This document shows positions 16,548 to 26,197 of a stretch of DNA of 64,000 bases, piece after piece. The position numbers were made by a program, and so were the translations under genes. The DNA is from Pollutimonas sp036675275 (lineage in GTDB: Bacteria; Pseudomonadota; Gammaproteobacteria; Burkholderiales; Burkholderiaceae_B). The first letter of the stretch is position 1, and each line of letters starts with the position of its first letter. The DNA is taken from assembly GCA_036675275.1 (NCBI GenBank), contig JAKFFG010000031.1:1-64000 (forward strand), read 5' to 3'. The notes below the pieces were generated by a model. The model saw nothing but the letters and a program-made list of their open reading frames with translations. It searched no databases and was not told the origin of the DNA.

Positions 16548-17528
16548 ATGAGAAAACTTAAGCGGATGATTACCATGGCAGCATTCCCGCTTGCCGTGCT
16601 GGCAAGCGCGACACCAGTGTCGGCTGCCTTTCCGGAAAAACCAATCAAAATCGTCGTGCCCTATTCCACGGGTGGCAGTTCGGATCACATGGCTCGCATG
16701 ATCGGTGATTTCCTCAGCACCGAGCTTGGTCAGCCTGTGGTGGTAGAGAACCGCACTGGTGCCGGCAGCATGATAGGCACTTCCTACGTTGCGGAAACCG
16801 CTCCTGACGGCTATACCATGCTCCTGGCCGATGTGCCCTTTACGATCGTGCCCAGCCTGTATGGCGATCGCATCAAGTACGACGCCAGGAAAGATTTCGC
16901 ACCTGTAGCACTATTGGGCACTTCTCCCATGTACTTGTTCATTCATCCGGAATTCACGGGCAAGAGCCCGCAGGAGCTGGCAAAGCTCGCCAGGCAGTCG
17001 CCCAAAACCATAACGATCGGCTCGGGCGGAAACGGCTCCTTTACGCACATGATGGCCGAGCTGTTCATGCAGCAAACAAAGACGGAGCTTGTGCATGTGC
17101 CCTACAAGGGTGCAGCAGCAGCGATGCAAGACTTGGCCGGCGGACAGATCAATGTAAGTTTCAGCACCATGCCCAGTGCGGCTGCTTTCTACCAAGCAGG
17201 CAAGGTGGTGCCCATTGCGACCTCGTCACCAGAGCGCCATCCGGATACGCCCAATGTTCCTACACTGAAGGAAAGTGGCTTTGAAGGTATGACCATCCAA
17301 AGCTGGTGGGGTTTGATGGTGCCGGCCCAGACGCCCGAAGATGTCCGGGTCAAGCTGAGTGAGGCGATGGGTAAAGTGCTCAAGGAACCCGTCATTAAGG
17401 AACGTATGGCCCGTATAGGTGTGGATGTTGCCGAACAGACGGATGCCCAGACTTTGCAACGCTTTCTCGATGAAGACTTTACACGATGGAATCGGCTGGT
17501 TCGGGAAGCAAACATAAGCTTGAACTGA
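16548..17528 (+). CDS. Bug-family periplasmic substrate-binding protein
   Basis: 326 residues with a signal peptide ending TPVSAAFPEKP. Family marks: KPIKIVVPYSTGGSSDHMAR, the NRTGAGSMIGTS region and the VPYKGAAAAMQDLAGGQINV segment. Bug (TctC-like) proteins bind carboxylates, amides or amino acids for tripartite tricarboxylate transporters, but no tctA or tctB membrane gene is in the window, which is usual for the many orphan Bug genes in Alcaligenaceae. The downstream peptidase suggests a peptide or amide substrate (inference). Confidence 0.92.
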   Translation: MRKLKRMITMAAFPLAVLASATPVSAAFPEKPIKIVVPYSTGGSSDHMARMIGDFLSTELGQPVVVENRTGAGSMIGTSYVAETAPDGYTMLLADVPFTIVPSLYGDRIKYDARKDFAPVALLGTSPMYLFIHPEFTGKSPQELAKLARQSPKTITIGSGGNGSFTHMMAELFMQQTKTELVHVPYKGAAAAMQDLAGGQINVSFSTMPSAAAFYQAGKVVPIATSSPERHPDTPNVPTLKESGFEGMTIQSWWGLMVPAQTPEDVRVKLSEAMGKVLKEPVIKERMARIGVDVAEQTDAQTLQRFLDEDFTRWNRLVREANISLN

Positions 17529-17563
17529 TTGCTTGGACAAAAGCTTTGGCCGATCAACGCACA

Positions 17564-18853
17564 ATGGCGGAACTAAAGATGGAACAGTGGTTGAATGATG
17601 CAGCTGCGGATGCTGCCCTCATGGACGATTTTATGAAGGTCTGCTCCTTCGGCGGCAGGCGTTCAGGGTCCGGACAGGACAGTGCCGCACTGGATTGGGC
17701 GTTGGGCCGCCTTCGCGAAATTGCGCCGGGCGCGAAGCGCATCGACGTGCCCTATGCAGGGTGGCAGTGCGCGAAGTCGGGTCTTCGGCTTCTGAACGAT
17801 ATGACACCATTGCAGTGCAAGCCGTTGCTGCGCTCGGCGTCTACGCCACCCGAGGGAATCCAGCTGGAAGTACTCGATCTGGGAAAAGGCCGCCCCGAAG
17901 ACTTCAATCGCGCAGGCGATCGTATCCAGGGGCGCGTGGTGCTCGTAGAGCATGAATACCCTTTCTCCCCAAACCACATGCATCGGCGAAAGAAATACGA
18001 CTTGGCTGTTGCCGGAGGAGCCGCGGCGTTTCTCATTGCCAGTCCCTGGGCCGGAGCCGGACTGCTCTCGGGGTCATCGGGGCGAGGCTATGAGCAGCAT
18101 GGTATCCCCGCTGCGTATGTAGATTTCGAATCGGGCGAGGCATTGCGGAAGGCTGCTGCCGCGGGCAACGCGATTATTGAATTGGTGATCGTCGGAGAAG
18201 AGCAGCCGGATGCCGTTGCTGGAGTGGGTGTTCTCGATATACCCGGCGGACAAGCAGGTACTATCGTAATAAGCGCTCACATGGACGGGCACGATCTGGG
18301 ACAAAGTGCCCTGGATAACGCCACGGGCGTGGCCGTCGCATTGGCCGCGGCCCGTGCCCTCGCTTCGCATGTATCTGAACACACGCCAAGTCTGAGCGTA
18401 TGCTTTTTTTGCGCCGAAGAATGGGCGCTTACAGGCTCGGCCCGGTATCTCGATCAGCTGCCGCCGGAGGACCGCAACCGTATCAAGCTCAATATCAACC
18501 TGGATACGGTGGCGGGCGATGATAGCCTTACGGCGCTGATCAGCGATTTCCCCGCACTGGAACAGTATGTCGGACAAGCCAGTCGGATGGCCCGGGTGCC
18601 CATTGCCACGTGGCTGCCTCTCATGCCGAACTCCGACCATGCGAATTTCGCCCGGCACGGCATCCCTGCGTTTCGCCTTGTTGCAGGCTTCGACAGGCCT
18701 GAATCCCGGGTGAACAACATACTTTCGCCAGGCGATCTGCCTTCTATCATCAGAGAATCAGAGCTGCGCCAGGCGTTGAGGGCAACTTGTGCGCTGGCCT
18801 TGATAGCAATGGACAAGACCGGAGAAGAGCTCAGCGCACTTGCGAAGCGCTAA
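17564..18853 (+). CDS. M28-family metallopeptidase with PA domain
   Basis: About 429 residues. A protease-associated insert (IQGRVVLVEHEYPFS region) precedes an M28 zinc peptidase domain. Metal and catalytic motifs seen: HMDGHD, then ALDNATG, CAEEWALTGS, NLDTVAGDD and NSDHANF, which give the two-zinc site of aminopeptidase/carboxypeptidase-like M28 enzymes. No signal peptide is visible, so it may be cytoplasmic. ATG 17564 was chosen because the longer open frame overlaps the bug gene; it begins 35 nt after the bug stop and is probably in the same operon. Confidence 0.87.
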   Translation: MAELKMEQWLNDAAADAALMDDFMKVCSFGGRRSGSGQDSAALDWALGRLREIAPGAKRIDVPYAGWQCAKSGLRLLNDMTPLQCKPLLRSASTPPEGIQLEVLDLGKGRPEDFNRAGDRIQGRVVLVEHEYPFSPNHMHRRKKYDLAVAGGAAAFLIASPWAGAGLLSGSSGRGYEQHGIPAAYVDFESGEALRKAAAAGNAIIELVIVGEEQPDAVAGVGVLDIPGGQAGTIVISAHMDGHDLGQSALDNATGVAVALAAARALASHVSEHTPSLSVCFFCAEEWALTGSARYLDQLPPEDRNRIKLNINLDTVAGDDSLTALISDFPALEQYVGQASRMARVPIATWLPLMPNSDHANFARHGIPAFRLVAGFDRPESRVNNILSPGDLPSIIRESELRQALRATCALALIAMDKTGEELSALAKR

Positions 18854-18879
18854 GCCGTGTCTTTGCCGCGGCACACGGG

Positions 18880-19785
18880 TCAATCCTCGATCAATTCGCC
18901 AAACCGCAGAGCCAGGTGATCAATCAGCATGCGCACCGACGGCAGCAGGCAGCGTCGCGATGGGAACACTGCATGAATGATTTCCCGCCGTGGCGCCCAG
19001 TCCGGTACTACTCTGACCAGCGAACCATCAACAAGATGGTCATGCACCATCAGCACCGGGAGCTGGACAGCTCCAACACCCGTCAAAGCGGCGTTGCGTA
19101 GCGCGATCATGTCAGTCGTCACGAGACGGGGCGCGTGATGCACGGTGGCTTGCGCGCTTTCTGGTCCAGACAGCGTCCAACTATAAGTCTGCTGCGGGAC
19201 CCCGAGCCCCAGGCTAGGCCAACCGTCCAGATCAGCAGGTGAAACAGGAAAGCCGAACCGTTCGATGAGCGCAGGGCTGGCAACCAGGCATTGCGCTCGA
19301 TCCGCCAGGACACGCATCACCAAGTCGCTGTCCTGTAGCGGCGGCGGCCGTACGCGGATCGCTACATCCACGGCTTCGCTCACCACATCGACGCGCCGGT
19401 TGGTGGCCTCAAGGTGCACAGTGATCTGCGGGTAGCGCATCATGAAATCGGCCAGCATCGGCCCGACATGCACGTGCAAGAGCGCAACGGGACAGGTTAT
19501 GCGGACCACGCCACGAGGTTCGGCTCGCGACGTGTCGATGATCTCCTGCGCCGCCTCGGCCTCTACCAGCATCGCCTTGCAGTGATCGTAGTAGGACTGC
19601 CCGATCTGCGTCACGGCGAATTGGCGCGTCGAACGCTGGATCAGGCGGACGCCCAGCCGTTCTTCCAACAAGGCGATACGGCGACTGAGTTTAGATTTAG
19701 GCACGCCCAATGCTCGGCCGGCTGGCGCGAAGCCGCCATGATCCACAGCTTGGACGAAGTAATACAGGTTGTTAAGATCTTGCAT
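18880..19785 (-). CDS. LysR-family transcriptional regulator
   Basis: 301 residues. HTH region GGFAPAGRALGVPKSKLSRRIALLEERLGV, effector domain with EPRGVVRITCPVALLHVHVGP typical of the DsdC/AaeR-like group whose members often flank pirin or quinone genes. Divergent from the pirin gene across 121 bp and therefore its likely regulator; convergent with the M28 gene. Confidence 0.87.
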   Translation of the reverse strand: MQDLNNLYYFVQAVDHGGFAPAGRALGVPKSKLSRRIALLEERLGVRLIQRSTRQFAVTQIGQSYYDHCKAMLVEAEAAQEIIDTSRAEPRGVVRITCPVALLHVHVGPMLADFMMRYPQITVHLEATNRRVDVVSEAVDVAIRVRPPPLQDSDLVMRVLADRAQCLVASPALIERFGFPVSPADLDGWPSLGLGVPQQTYSWTLSGPESAQATVHHAPRLVTTDMIALRNAALTGVGAVQLPVLMVHDHLVDGSLVRVVPDWAPRREIIHAVFPSRRCLLPSVRMLIDHLALRFGELIED

Positions 19786-19906
19786 AGCCGTGCGTATCGT
19801 TCACCAAATAGGACTCTGATCCCCAATTTAACAGACTACACGCCGGATCATCCCGGAACTATGCTCTATCTAACAAGGCAAGCAGCCGTTTACTCAGGAG
19901 AACAGC

Positions 19907-20773
19907 ATGAAGAAAATTCTAGGTGTATATAGCGCGCCGCGTCCACATTGGGTCGGCGACGGGTTCCCGGTGCGCTCGCTATTCTCGTACAACAGCCACG
20001 GCAAACAGCTTAGTCCCTTCCTGCTGCTCGACTATGCGGGACCGGCCGACTTCCGGCCTACGGATACGCTACGCGGCGTGGGCCAACATCCACACCGCGG
20101 CTTTGAGACTGTGACCATCATCTATAAAGGAGAAGTGGCGCACCGCGACTCGACCGGCCAGGGCGGCGTTATCGGCCGTGGTGACGTGCAGTGGATGACG
20201 GCCGGCGCCGGCATCCTGCATGAAGAGTTCCACTCTCAAGCATTCAGCCGATCAGGTGGTGCGCTTGAAATGGTGCAGTTATGGGTGAACCTGCCGGCCA
20301 AGGACAAGATGAGCAAGCCCGGCTATCAGGCCATCCTGGAACGTGACATTCCGACCGTTACCCTGCCTGACGGGGCCGGCACGGTACGCGTCATTGCCGG
20401 CGAGTTCGACGGGCACGCCGGGCCGGCCCGCAGCTTCACGCCCATGGACGTCTGGGACATGCGACTTACGCAGGGCGGATACAGTGCCTTGACCTTGCCC
20501 GAGGGCTGGACCACTGCGCTTGTTGTTCTGCATGGTGTCGTGCAAATCAATGGCAGCACCATCGCCCGCGAAGCGCAGATGGTCGTGCTGGATCGCGCGG
20601 GTCAGAATCTTTCCATTGAAGCCAACAGCGATGCCATCGTTCTGCTGCTCAGCGGCGAACCCATCGACGAGCCAATTGTCGGCCATGGCCCATTTGTGAT
20701 GAACAGCCAGGAAGAAATCGTGCAGGCGATCGCCGATTTCAATAGCGGCCGGTTCGGGCTGATGCCGCAATAA
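19907..20773 (+). CDS. Pirin-family protein
   Basis: 288 residues, bicupin. The metal ligands are in GVGQHPHRGFETVTI (His-x-His) and ILHEEFH (His and Glu). Bacterial pirins bind iron and some, like YhhW, oxidise quercetin. The GDVQWMTAGAGILHEE block is the most conserved stretch of the family. AGGAG precedes ATG 19907. It is followed, past a hairpin, by an isochorismatase-like gene; this LysR-pirin-hydrolase trio is frequent in proteobacteria. Confidence 0.92.
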   Translation: MKKILGVYSAPRPHWVGDGFPVRSLFSYNSHGKQLSPFLLLDYAGPADFRPTDTLRGVGQHPHRGFETVTIIYKGEVAHRDSTGQGGVIGRGDVQWMTAGAGILHEEFHSQAFSRSGGALEMVQLWVNLPAKDKMSKPGYQAILERDIPTVTLPDGAGTVRVIAGEFDGHAGPARSFTPMDVWDMRLTQGGYSALTLPEGWTTALVVLHGVVQINGSTIAREAQMVVLDRAGQNLSIEANSDAIVLLLSGEPIDEPIVGHGPFVMNSQEEIVQAIADFNSGRFGLMPQ

Positions 20774-20777
20774 TCGA

Positions 20778-20804
20778 CCTGGCCGCCTTCATCCGGCGGC
20801 CAGG
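20778..20804 (+). terminator. Strong hairpin after the pirin gene
   Basis: Ten-base perfect stem CCTGGCCGCC (20778-20787) and GGCGGCCAGG (20795-20804) with a 7-nt loop, starting 5 bp after the pirin stop. Only a weak T stretch (CATTTCGG) follows, so it may slow or partly end transcription, or protect the 3' end, and separates pirin from the next gene rather than fully isolating it. Confidence 0.6.
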
Positions 20805-20846
20805 CATTTCGGTGCCCTGCACCACCCAACCGTGAAGGAGAAAACT

Positions 20847-21473
20847 ATGAGCAAACCATACGTTCGTCTGGACAAAGACAATGCCGCTGTTCTTCTCGTC
20901 GATCACCAGGCCGGCCTATTGTCTCTGGTGCGCGACATTGACCCCGATAAGTTTAAGAACAACGTGCTAGCCTTGGCTGCCTTGGCCAAATACTTCAACT
21001 TGCCTACCATTCTTACCACCAGCTTTGAAACCGGCCCCAATGGGCCGTTGGTACCGGAGCTGAAAGCGCAATTTCCCAACGCGCCCTACATCGCCCGTCC
21101 CGGCAACATCAACGCGTGGGACAACGAGGATTTCGTCAAAGCAGTCAAGGCAACCGGAAAAAAGCAACTCATCATCGCCGGCATCGTCACCGAGGTGTGC
21201 GTTGCATTCCCCGCCCTCTCGGCGTTGGAAGAAGGTTATGACGTATTCGCTGTCACCGACGCATCGGGCACGTTCAACGAAATGACACGCTATTCAGCGT
21301 GGGATCGCATGTCGCAGGCCGGGGCACAATTGATGACATGGTTCGCCGTAGCCTGCGAACTGCATCGTGATTGGCGGAACGACGTCGAGGGTCTGGCAGC
21401 CCTATTCTCCAACCACATTCCTGATTACCGCAGCCTGATCACCAGCCACACTGCCTTGACAGCGAAGAAATAA
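20847..21473 (+). CDS. Isochorismatase-family cysteine hydrolase (YcaC-like)
   Basis: 208 residues. The catalytic triad can be placed as Asp in LLVDHQAG, Lys in TGKKQLIIAG, and Cys in TEVCVAFPAL, with the cis-peptide IVTEVC motif. YcaC-like members have no settled substrate. ATG 20847 follows GAAGGAG; an in-frame GTG at 20832 lies on that site itself and was rejected. It sits 73 bp after pirin behind a hairpin and is convergent with the paoC gene. Confidence 0.88.
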   Translation: MSKPYVRLDKDNAAVLLVDHQAGLLSLVRDIDPDKFKNNVLALAALAKYFNLPTILTTSFETGPNGPLVPELKAQFPNAPYIARPGNINAWDNEDFVKAVKATGKKQLIIAGIVTEVCVAFPALSALEEGYDVFAVTDASGTFNEMTRYSAWDRMSQAGAQLMTWFAVACELHRDWRNDVEGLAALFSNHIPDYRSLITSHTALTAKK

Positions 21474-21523
21474 GTCAATGAGCGATGTCACGTGTTAAAC
21501 ACCGTCACCGGTGTGTGCTTATC

Positions 21524-23659
21524 TCACAGCAGCTTGTCCGGCGTAATCGGCAGTTCCCGGATACGCTTGCCGGTGGCATGGAAGACGGCGCTCGCAATCG
21601 CCGACGCAACACCGACGATCGCGATCTCGCCCAGGCCTTTCGCGCCTAGCGTATTCACGTGCGGGTCGTCCTCTTGCACGAAGGTCACGTCCATGATCGG
21701 CGGCGCGTCGGCGTGGACGGGAACGGCGTATTCGGCGAGGTTGGCGTTCGTGACGCGTCCGTTGCGCGGGTCAACGACGGAATGCTCCATGAGCGCCATG
21801 CCGAGACCGCCGATCATGCCGCCAATGCACTGGCTGCGACTCGTCTTGGGATTTATGATCCGCCCTGCTCCATAGGCGCCGACAATGCGGCGCACACGCG
21901 TCTGGCCGAGATCCGGATCGACGGCGACTTCGACGAACACAGCTCCGAAGGCATGCATGGAAAAGCGCTGACTCGCATCGCTGGGTGTCGAGTCGGCCGA
22001 CACTTCGACGGCTTGCCCAATATGGCGCATCGCCTGCGCGAGATCCGTGGTGCCGCCGCGCGCAACCGCTACATCGCGCGCCTTGCGGCAGGCGGCCTGT
22101 ACGGCGCTGCCCACGCTAGCCATCGTCATTGAACCACCATGCGGAGGGGTCTTAGGCAGTCGGGTATCGCCGAGCGTAAACTTCACCCGTTCCATGGGCA
22201 AGCCGAGCGCCTCGGCGGCGACTTGCGTCATCGACGTCCAGGTACCCGGGCCCATGTCGCTGGCGGCGCTTGCCACTTCGGCGGTGCCATCGGGCAATAG
22301 GCGCGCCATGGCGGATGCTGGTGCGAAATTCGTTGGATAAGTAGCGCTCGCCATGCCCCAGCCGATCAGTTGGCCGCCGTCTCGCATGGAGCGTGGCTCG
22401 GGGTTGCGCCGGCTCCAGCCGAAGCGCTCGGCACCTACACGGTAGCATTCCCGCGTCGAGCGGCTTGAGAACGGCAATTTTTTGAATTCGTCCTGCTCGG
22501 GCTCGTTTCGCAGGCGCAGCTCAATGGGGTCGATGTTCAGGGCTGTGGCCAGTTCGTCCATGGCGCATTCGAGCGCGAAAACGCCGCTCACCTCCCCCGG
22601 ACCGCGCATCCAGGTCGGGGTGTGGACGTTCAGGGGCGCGATTCGATGGCGCGTGTAGACGTTCGGGCAGGAATGCAGGATACGGCTCGCGTCCAGCAAA
22701 GCCTCCGTATACTCCTCGTATGAGGACGTCTCCTGGTGAGCGTCATGCACGATGGCTGTGAGGCGGCCGTCGCGCGAAGCGCCGAGGGCGACCCGCTGGA
22801 CCGTGTGCGGGCGAAAGCCAGTGCCATAATACATCTCACGCCGCGACAGCATGATCTTGACGGGGCGGCCGGACACGCGCGCGCCGAGCGCCGCAAGAGT
22901 CACATGCGGCCAGGCGCGCAACGCCGAACCGAAGGCCCCGCCGACGAAGGGGGATACGACGCGGATGTTCTCCGCCGGAATACCGAACACTGCGGCGATC
23001 TCTTCGGCAACACCTCCGACCCACTGCGTCTTGTCCCACAAGGTCAATTGATCGCCGTCCCAGGCGGCAATGGTAGCGTGCATCTCGATCGGATTGTGAT
23101 TTTCCCTCGGGATCACGTAGCTCTGGTCCACCTTGAGCTCTGCTTGATCGAAGGCGTTCTCGGCGTTGCCACGGCTTGATTCCGGCGGCTTGGTTGCCCC
23201 CCGATCGGTCTTCTGCTGGGTCGGTAATACTGGTGTCGCGTGCTCAATGTCAGTCTGCGCGGCGGTCGCGGAGTACGTGACGCGGATCAGGTCTGCCGCA
23301 TGGCTGGCCTGCTCAAGAGTTTCCGCGACGACCAGGCCGATGGGCTGGCCTTGGTGGGTGATCTGATCGTCCTGAAGCACGTGGATACGCTCGCCCACCG
23401 TCGGGTCGGTGAAACCCTTGTGCGGGCGGTACGCGAGCCGCGGGGCATTACGGTGTGTCACGACCGCGATTACGCCCGGCGCGCGCTCCGCTGCTGCGCT
23501 GTCCACCGAAACTATGCGCCCGCTCGGGATCGTGCTGCGAAGGACGGCCGCGTGAGCCAGGCTTGGGACGCCGAACTCGGCTGCATAGGTGGCGGCCCCC
23601 GTGACCTTCTGGCGGCCGTCGACGCGGCTGACGGGTTTTCCGATAAAGGAGGTGGTCAT
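21524..23659 (-). CDS. paoC: Molybdenum-binding subunit of periplasmic aldehyde oxidoreductase (PaoC-type)
   Basis: 711 residues of the xanthine oxidase family large subunit. N-terminal domain from VSRVDGRQKVTGAATYAAEF; cofactor-binding segments VGGAFGSALRAWPH and MRGPGEVSGVFALE; catalytic Glu in GAKGLGEIAIVG near the C-terminus. It oxidises aldehydes at molybdopterin cytosine dinucleotide. Together with PaoA and PaoB it matches E. coli PaoABC (YagTSR). Its start overlaps the paoB stop by 4 nt. The protein has no signal of its own and would be carried out by the Tat signal on PaoA. Confidence 0.9.
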   Translation of the reverse strand: MTTSFIGKPVSRVDGRQKVTGAATYAAEFGVPSLAHAAVLRSTIPSGRIVSVDSAAAERAPGVIAVVTHRNAPRLAYRPHKGFTDPTVGERIHVLQDDQITHQGQPIGLVVAETLEQASHAADLIRVTYSATAAQTDIEHATPVLPTQQKTDRGATKPPESSRGNAENAFDQAELKVDQSYVIPRENHNPIEMHATIAAWDGDQLTLWDKTQWVGGVAEEIAAVFGIPAENIRVVSPFVGGAFGSALRAWPHVTLAALGARVSGRPVKIMLSRREMYYGTGFRPHTVQRVALGASRDGRLTAIVHDAHQETSSYEEYTEALLDASRILHSCPNVYTRHRIAPLNVHTPTWMRGPGEVSGVFALECAMDELATALNIDPIELRLRNEPEQDEFKKLPFSSRSTRECYRVGAERFGWSRRNPEPRSMRDGGQLIGWGMASATYPTNFAPASAMARLLPDGTAEVASAASDMGPGTWTSMTQVAAEALGLPMERVKFTLGDTRLPKTPPHGGSMTMASVGSAVQAACRKARDVAVARGGTTDLAQAMRHIGQAVEVSADSTPSDASQRFSMHAFGAVFVEVAVDPDLGQTRVRRIVGAYGAGRIINPKTSRSQCIGGMIGGLGMALMEHSVVDPRNGRVTNANLAEYAVPVHADAPPIMDVTFVQEDDPHVNTLGAKGLGEIAIVGVASAIASAVFHATGKRIRELPITPDKLL

Positions 23660-24654
23660 GTGCGAGCTCCCGCAGTTTCGACAGCGCGCACGATGGTGCG
23701 CTGCATGAGTTCGATCTTGAAATCATTGCCTCCCCGCCCCTGCGCGCCTTCGGCGGCCAGCGCAGCCGCCAGTCGGAGCGCCGGCTGACCGAGGCCGACG
23801 CCGGCAAGCGCCGCTTCGACTCGCTGCGCCCGCCACGGCTTGGTGCCCACCCCACCCAGCGCCACTCGCGCTTGGCGGATATGACCGCCATCGATCTCGA
23901 GCGCAACAGCGGCCGACACCATAGCGAATTCGAAGGAAGCGCGTTCGCGCACCTTGAGATAATGCGAACGCCGCGCCACCGGGTTGGCTGGCACCGCGAT
24001 GGCGGCGATTACCTCGCCCGGTTCGAGCACAGTCTCGATGTGCGGGGTATCGCCGGGCAGCCGGTGAAACTCCGCCAACGGCACCATGCGCGTTCCGTTT
24101 GCCCCGCGCACCTCAATGGATGCGTCGAGCGCGACCAGTGCAACGGCAAGGTCGGACGCATGGGCGGCAATGCAGTTCTCGCTTGTGCCAAGCACGGCAT
24201 GCCAGCGATTCTCACCCTCAATGGCGGCACATCCTGATCCCGGAGCGCGCTTGTTGCAGGCGGCGTAGCCAATGTCGCGAAAATACGGGCACCGTGTGCG
24301 CTGCAGTAGATTGCCGCCCATGGTCGCCTGGTTGCGCACCTGGGGACTTGCAGACGCCAGCAGGGCCTCGGAGATGACAGGAAACTGCTCGATCACGGTT
24401 GCGTGCGCCGCCACGTCCGCCATCGTGGCCGCTGCGCCCAGCCGCAGTCCCTGCGGACCTGATTGGATGCGGTCGTCCAGAAGGCCCGCGAGGCTCACCA
24501 GGCGATCGGGCGAGCGAACGCGCTCCTGCAAGAGCTGGACCATATCGGTTCCGCCCGCAATGTACTCGGCAGCGGCGTCATTGCGGCCCGCCTGTGCTTG
24601 GTAAGCAAGAGCGACGGAGAGATCGCGGGGACGTTCAAGGGTAAAAGGATTCAT
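23656..24654 (-). CDS. paoB: FAD-binding subunit PaoB-type
   Basis: 332 residues. FAD motifs AEYIAGGTDMVQLLQ and QVRNQATMGGNLLQRTRC are clear. It contains the extra cysteine cluster CPYFRDIGYAACNKRAPGSGC that in PaoB binds a [4Fe-4S] centre and is absent from classical xanthine dehydrogenase medium subunits, which supports the PaoABC assignment over XdhB. It starts 3 nt after paoA and overlaps paoC by 4 nt, so the three are translated as a unit. Confidence 0.9.
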   Translation of the reverse strand: MNPFTLERPRDLSVALAYQAQAGRNDAAAEYIAGGTDMVQLLQERVRSPDRLVSLAGLLDDRIQSGPQGLRLGAAATMADVAAHATVIEQFPVISEALLASASPQVRNQATMGGNLLQRTRCPYFRDIGYAACNKRAPGSGCAAIEGENRWHAVLGTSENCIAAHASDLAVALVALDASIEVRGANGTRMVPLAEFHRLPGDTPHIETVLEPGEVIAAIAVPANPVARRSHYLKVRERASFEFAMVSAAVALEIDGGHIRQARVALGGVGTKPWRAQRVEAALAGVGLGQPALRLAAALAAEGAQGRGGNDFKIELMQRTIVRAVETAGART

Positions 24655-24657
24655 GGC

Positions 24658-25272
24658 TCAAGCTCCACGCACTGGACCGGCTTGGGCCGCGTCCTGGATC
24701 GCCGCCACGATATGGTCGTAGGCGCCGCAGCGGCACAGGTTGCCGCTCATCCATTCACGAATCTCTTGCGCGGAACCGGCATGACCTTCGTTGATGCACG
24801 CGACACCGGCCATGATCTGGCCCGGCGTGCAATAGCCGCACTGGAAGGCATCGCGCTCGATAAAGGCTGTTTGCAGCGGATGCAATTCATCGCCTTGAGC
24901 AAGGCCTTCGATGGTTGTGATTTCCCGTCCCACGGCGAGGGCCGCAAGGTTCAGGCACGATTTGACGCGCTTGCCCTCCATCAGCACCGTACAGGCACCG
25001 CACTGCCCTAACCCGCAGCCTTTCTTCGAGCCCGTGAGGTGCAGATGCTCGCGCAGGACATCGAGCAGCGTGGTGCGCGGATCGAGTGAAAGCCTGTGCT
25101 CGGTTCCGTTCACTCGTAGAAGCACATCCATGAGAGCGGGCGCATCTGGGGCATCCCCCGCCGTAGGTGGGTTGATTCCGGCCATGAGCGGTCCTCCTAT
25201 AAGCGCGCCAGTACTGGCAGCGGCGACCTTGAGCACTTCTCGTCGTGTGAATTCGATGCGGATCATGGACAT
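24658..25272 (-). CDS. paoA: 2Fe-2S subunit PaoA-type with Tat signal
   Basis: 204 residues. The N-terminus has a twin-arginine signal (FTRREVLKVAAASTGALIGG), then a plant-ferredoxin-like domain with GCGLGQCGACTV and a second [2Fe-2S] domain with CGYCTPGQIM and CRCGAYDHI. Electrons pass from the Mo site through these clusters to FAD. First gene of paoABC. AGGAG lies 2-7 nt from ATG 25272. Its 335-bp upstream region is shared with the divergent mocA gene and holds a palindrome. Confidence 0.92.
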   Translation of the reverse strand: MSMIRIEFTRREVLKVAAASTGALIGGPLMAGINPPTAGDAPDAPALMDVLLRVNGTEHRLSLDPRTTLLDVLREHLHLTGSKKGCGLGQCGACTVLMEGKRVKSCLNLAALAVGREITTIEGLAQGDELHPLQTAFIERDAFQCGYCTPGQIMAGVACINEGHAGSAQEIREWMSGNLCRCGAYDHIVAAIQDAAQAGPVRGA

Positions 25273-25607
25273 GGCTCCTGTTCAGGGCAATTCCTATGCC
25301 TTCAAATGATAAGGCCGGATTCCCGGACGGGATCCGATTGGCCGTTCCCGTTGCATAAAGTTATGCCCTGTTGCACGACTAAGCGAAGATACTTAAAGCG
25401 CCTATAAGAGCATCTAATCAATTATTGCGAGACAATTGTCTGTTCGTTTAGCAAGTTCAATGCCCGCACTTGTCGGCATCGCGCATAGCGTTTGCCCTTC
25501 ACAACACCGGATTTCGCCATGACACCACTTCCTCCACAGCCTGGCCACCTCATCCTGCGCCGGCAATTGCATGCGCAGCATGCTGCGCGCGACGAAATAG
25601 GCCAGGC
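25273..25607. promoter_or_regulatory. Divergent intergenic region of paoABC and mocA, with palindrome
   Basis: Contains a perfect 12-bp palindrome AGACAATTGTCT at 25430-25441, flanked by AT-rich sequence, and an imperfect hairpin near 25316-25337 (GGATTCCCG/CGGGATCC). One of these may be a binding site for a shared regulator of the oxidoreductase and its cofactor genes. No regulator gene is adjacent. An open frame starts at 25470 but lacks coding features before 25608. Confidence 0.45.
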
Positions 25608-26186
25608 ATGCCGCAAGCTCGACTGCCGACCGTGATCGTGCTGGCCGCGGGTCGGGGCCAGCGCTTTGCGCAGTCCGGCGGCGCCACGCATAAGCTCGAT
25701 GCCCTGATTGGCGGTGTATCCGTGCTTCAGAATGTGCTGCGCACCGTGGCCGCAACCGGTTTGCCAGTCCACGTCGTGCGGCCCGAGAACGGCCCATCTT
25801 CCGAGTTGGACGGTATGGGCGACTCCATTGCCCGGGGTGTAGCGGCCACCGCGGAGGCGGCGGGCTGGCTCGTTCTACCCGGCGACCTGCCGCTGGTCAA
25901 CGCGCATAGCCTGATCCAGGTGGCGCGAGGTCTGGCCACGCATCCGGTGGTGGTACCGTTTTGGGATGGGCGGCAGGGTCATCCGGTAGGCTTCGGCAAG
26001 GAATGCCGCGCGGCGCTTACAGCGCTACGCGGCGATGCAGGCGCACGCGCCATCGTTCGGGCGCATCGGCAAGCCGGTGAAGTGCAGGAGCTGCAATTGG
26101 ACGATCCGGGTATTGTGACGGACATCGACACGCTGGACGATTTGGCGCGAGCCCAAGCCTTGCTCATGGCCCGCCAAACACAATAA
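25608..26186 (+). CDS. mocA: MocA/MobA-like molybdenum cofactor nucleotidyltransferase
   Basis: About 192 residues. N-terminal nucleotide-binding motif VIVLAAGRGQRF, metal/substrate motifs WLVLPGDLPLV and GHPVGFG, all as in MocA, which makes molybdopterin cytosine dinucleotide, the cofactor form used by PaoC. ATG 25608 is preferred because residues before it in the open frame (Cys/Pro/Ala-rich) have no similarity. It is divergent from paoABC and followed 11 nt later by xdhC, so it forms a maturation operon for that enzyme. Confidence 0.87.
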   Translation: MPQARLPTVIVLAAGRGQRFAQSGGATHKLDALIGGVSVLQNVLRTVAATGLPVHVVRPENGPSSELDGMGDSIARGVAATAEAAGWLVLPGDLPLVNAHSLIQVARGLATHPVVVPFWDGRQGHPVGFGKECRAALTALRGDAGARAIVRAHRQAGEVQELQLDDPGIVTDIDTLDDLARAQALLMARQTQ

Positions 26187-26197
26187 GGAGTCATTAC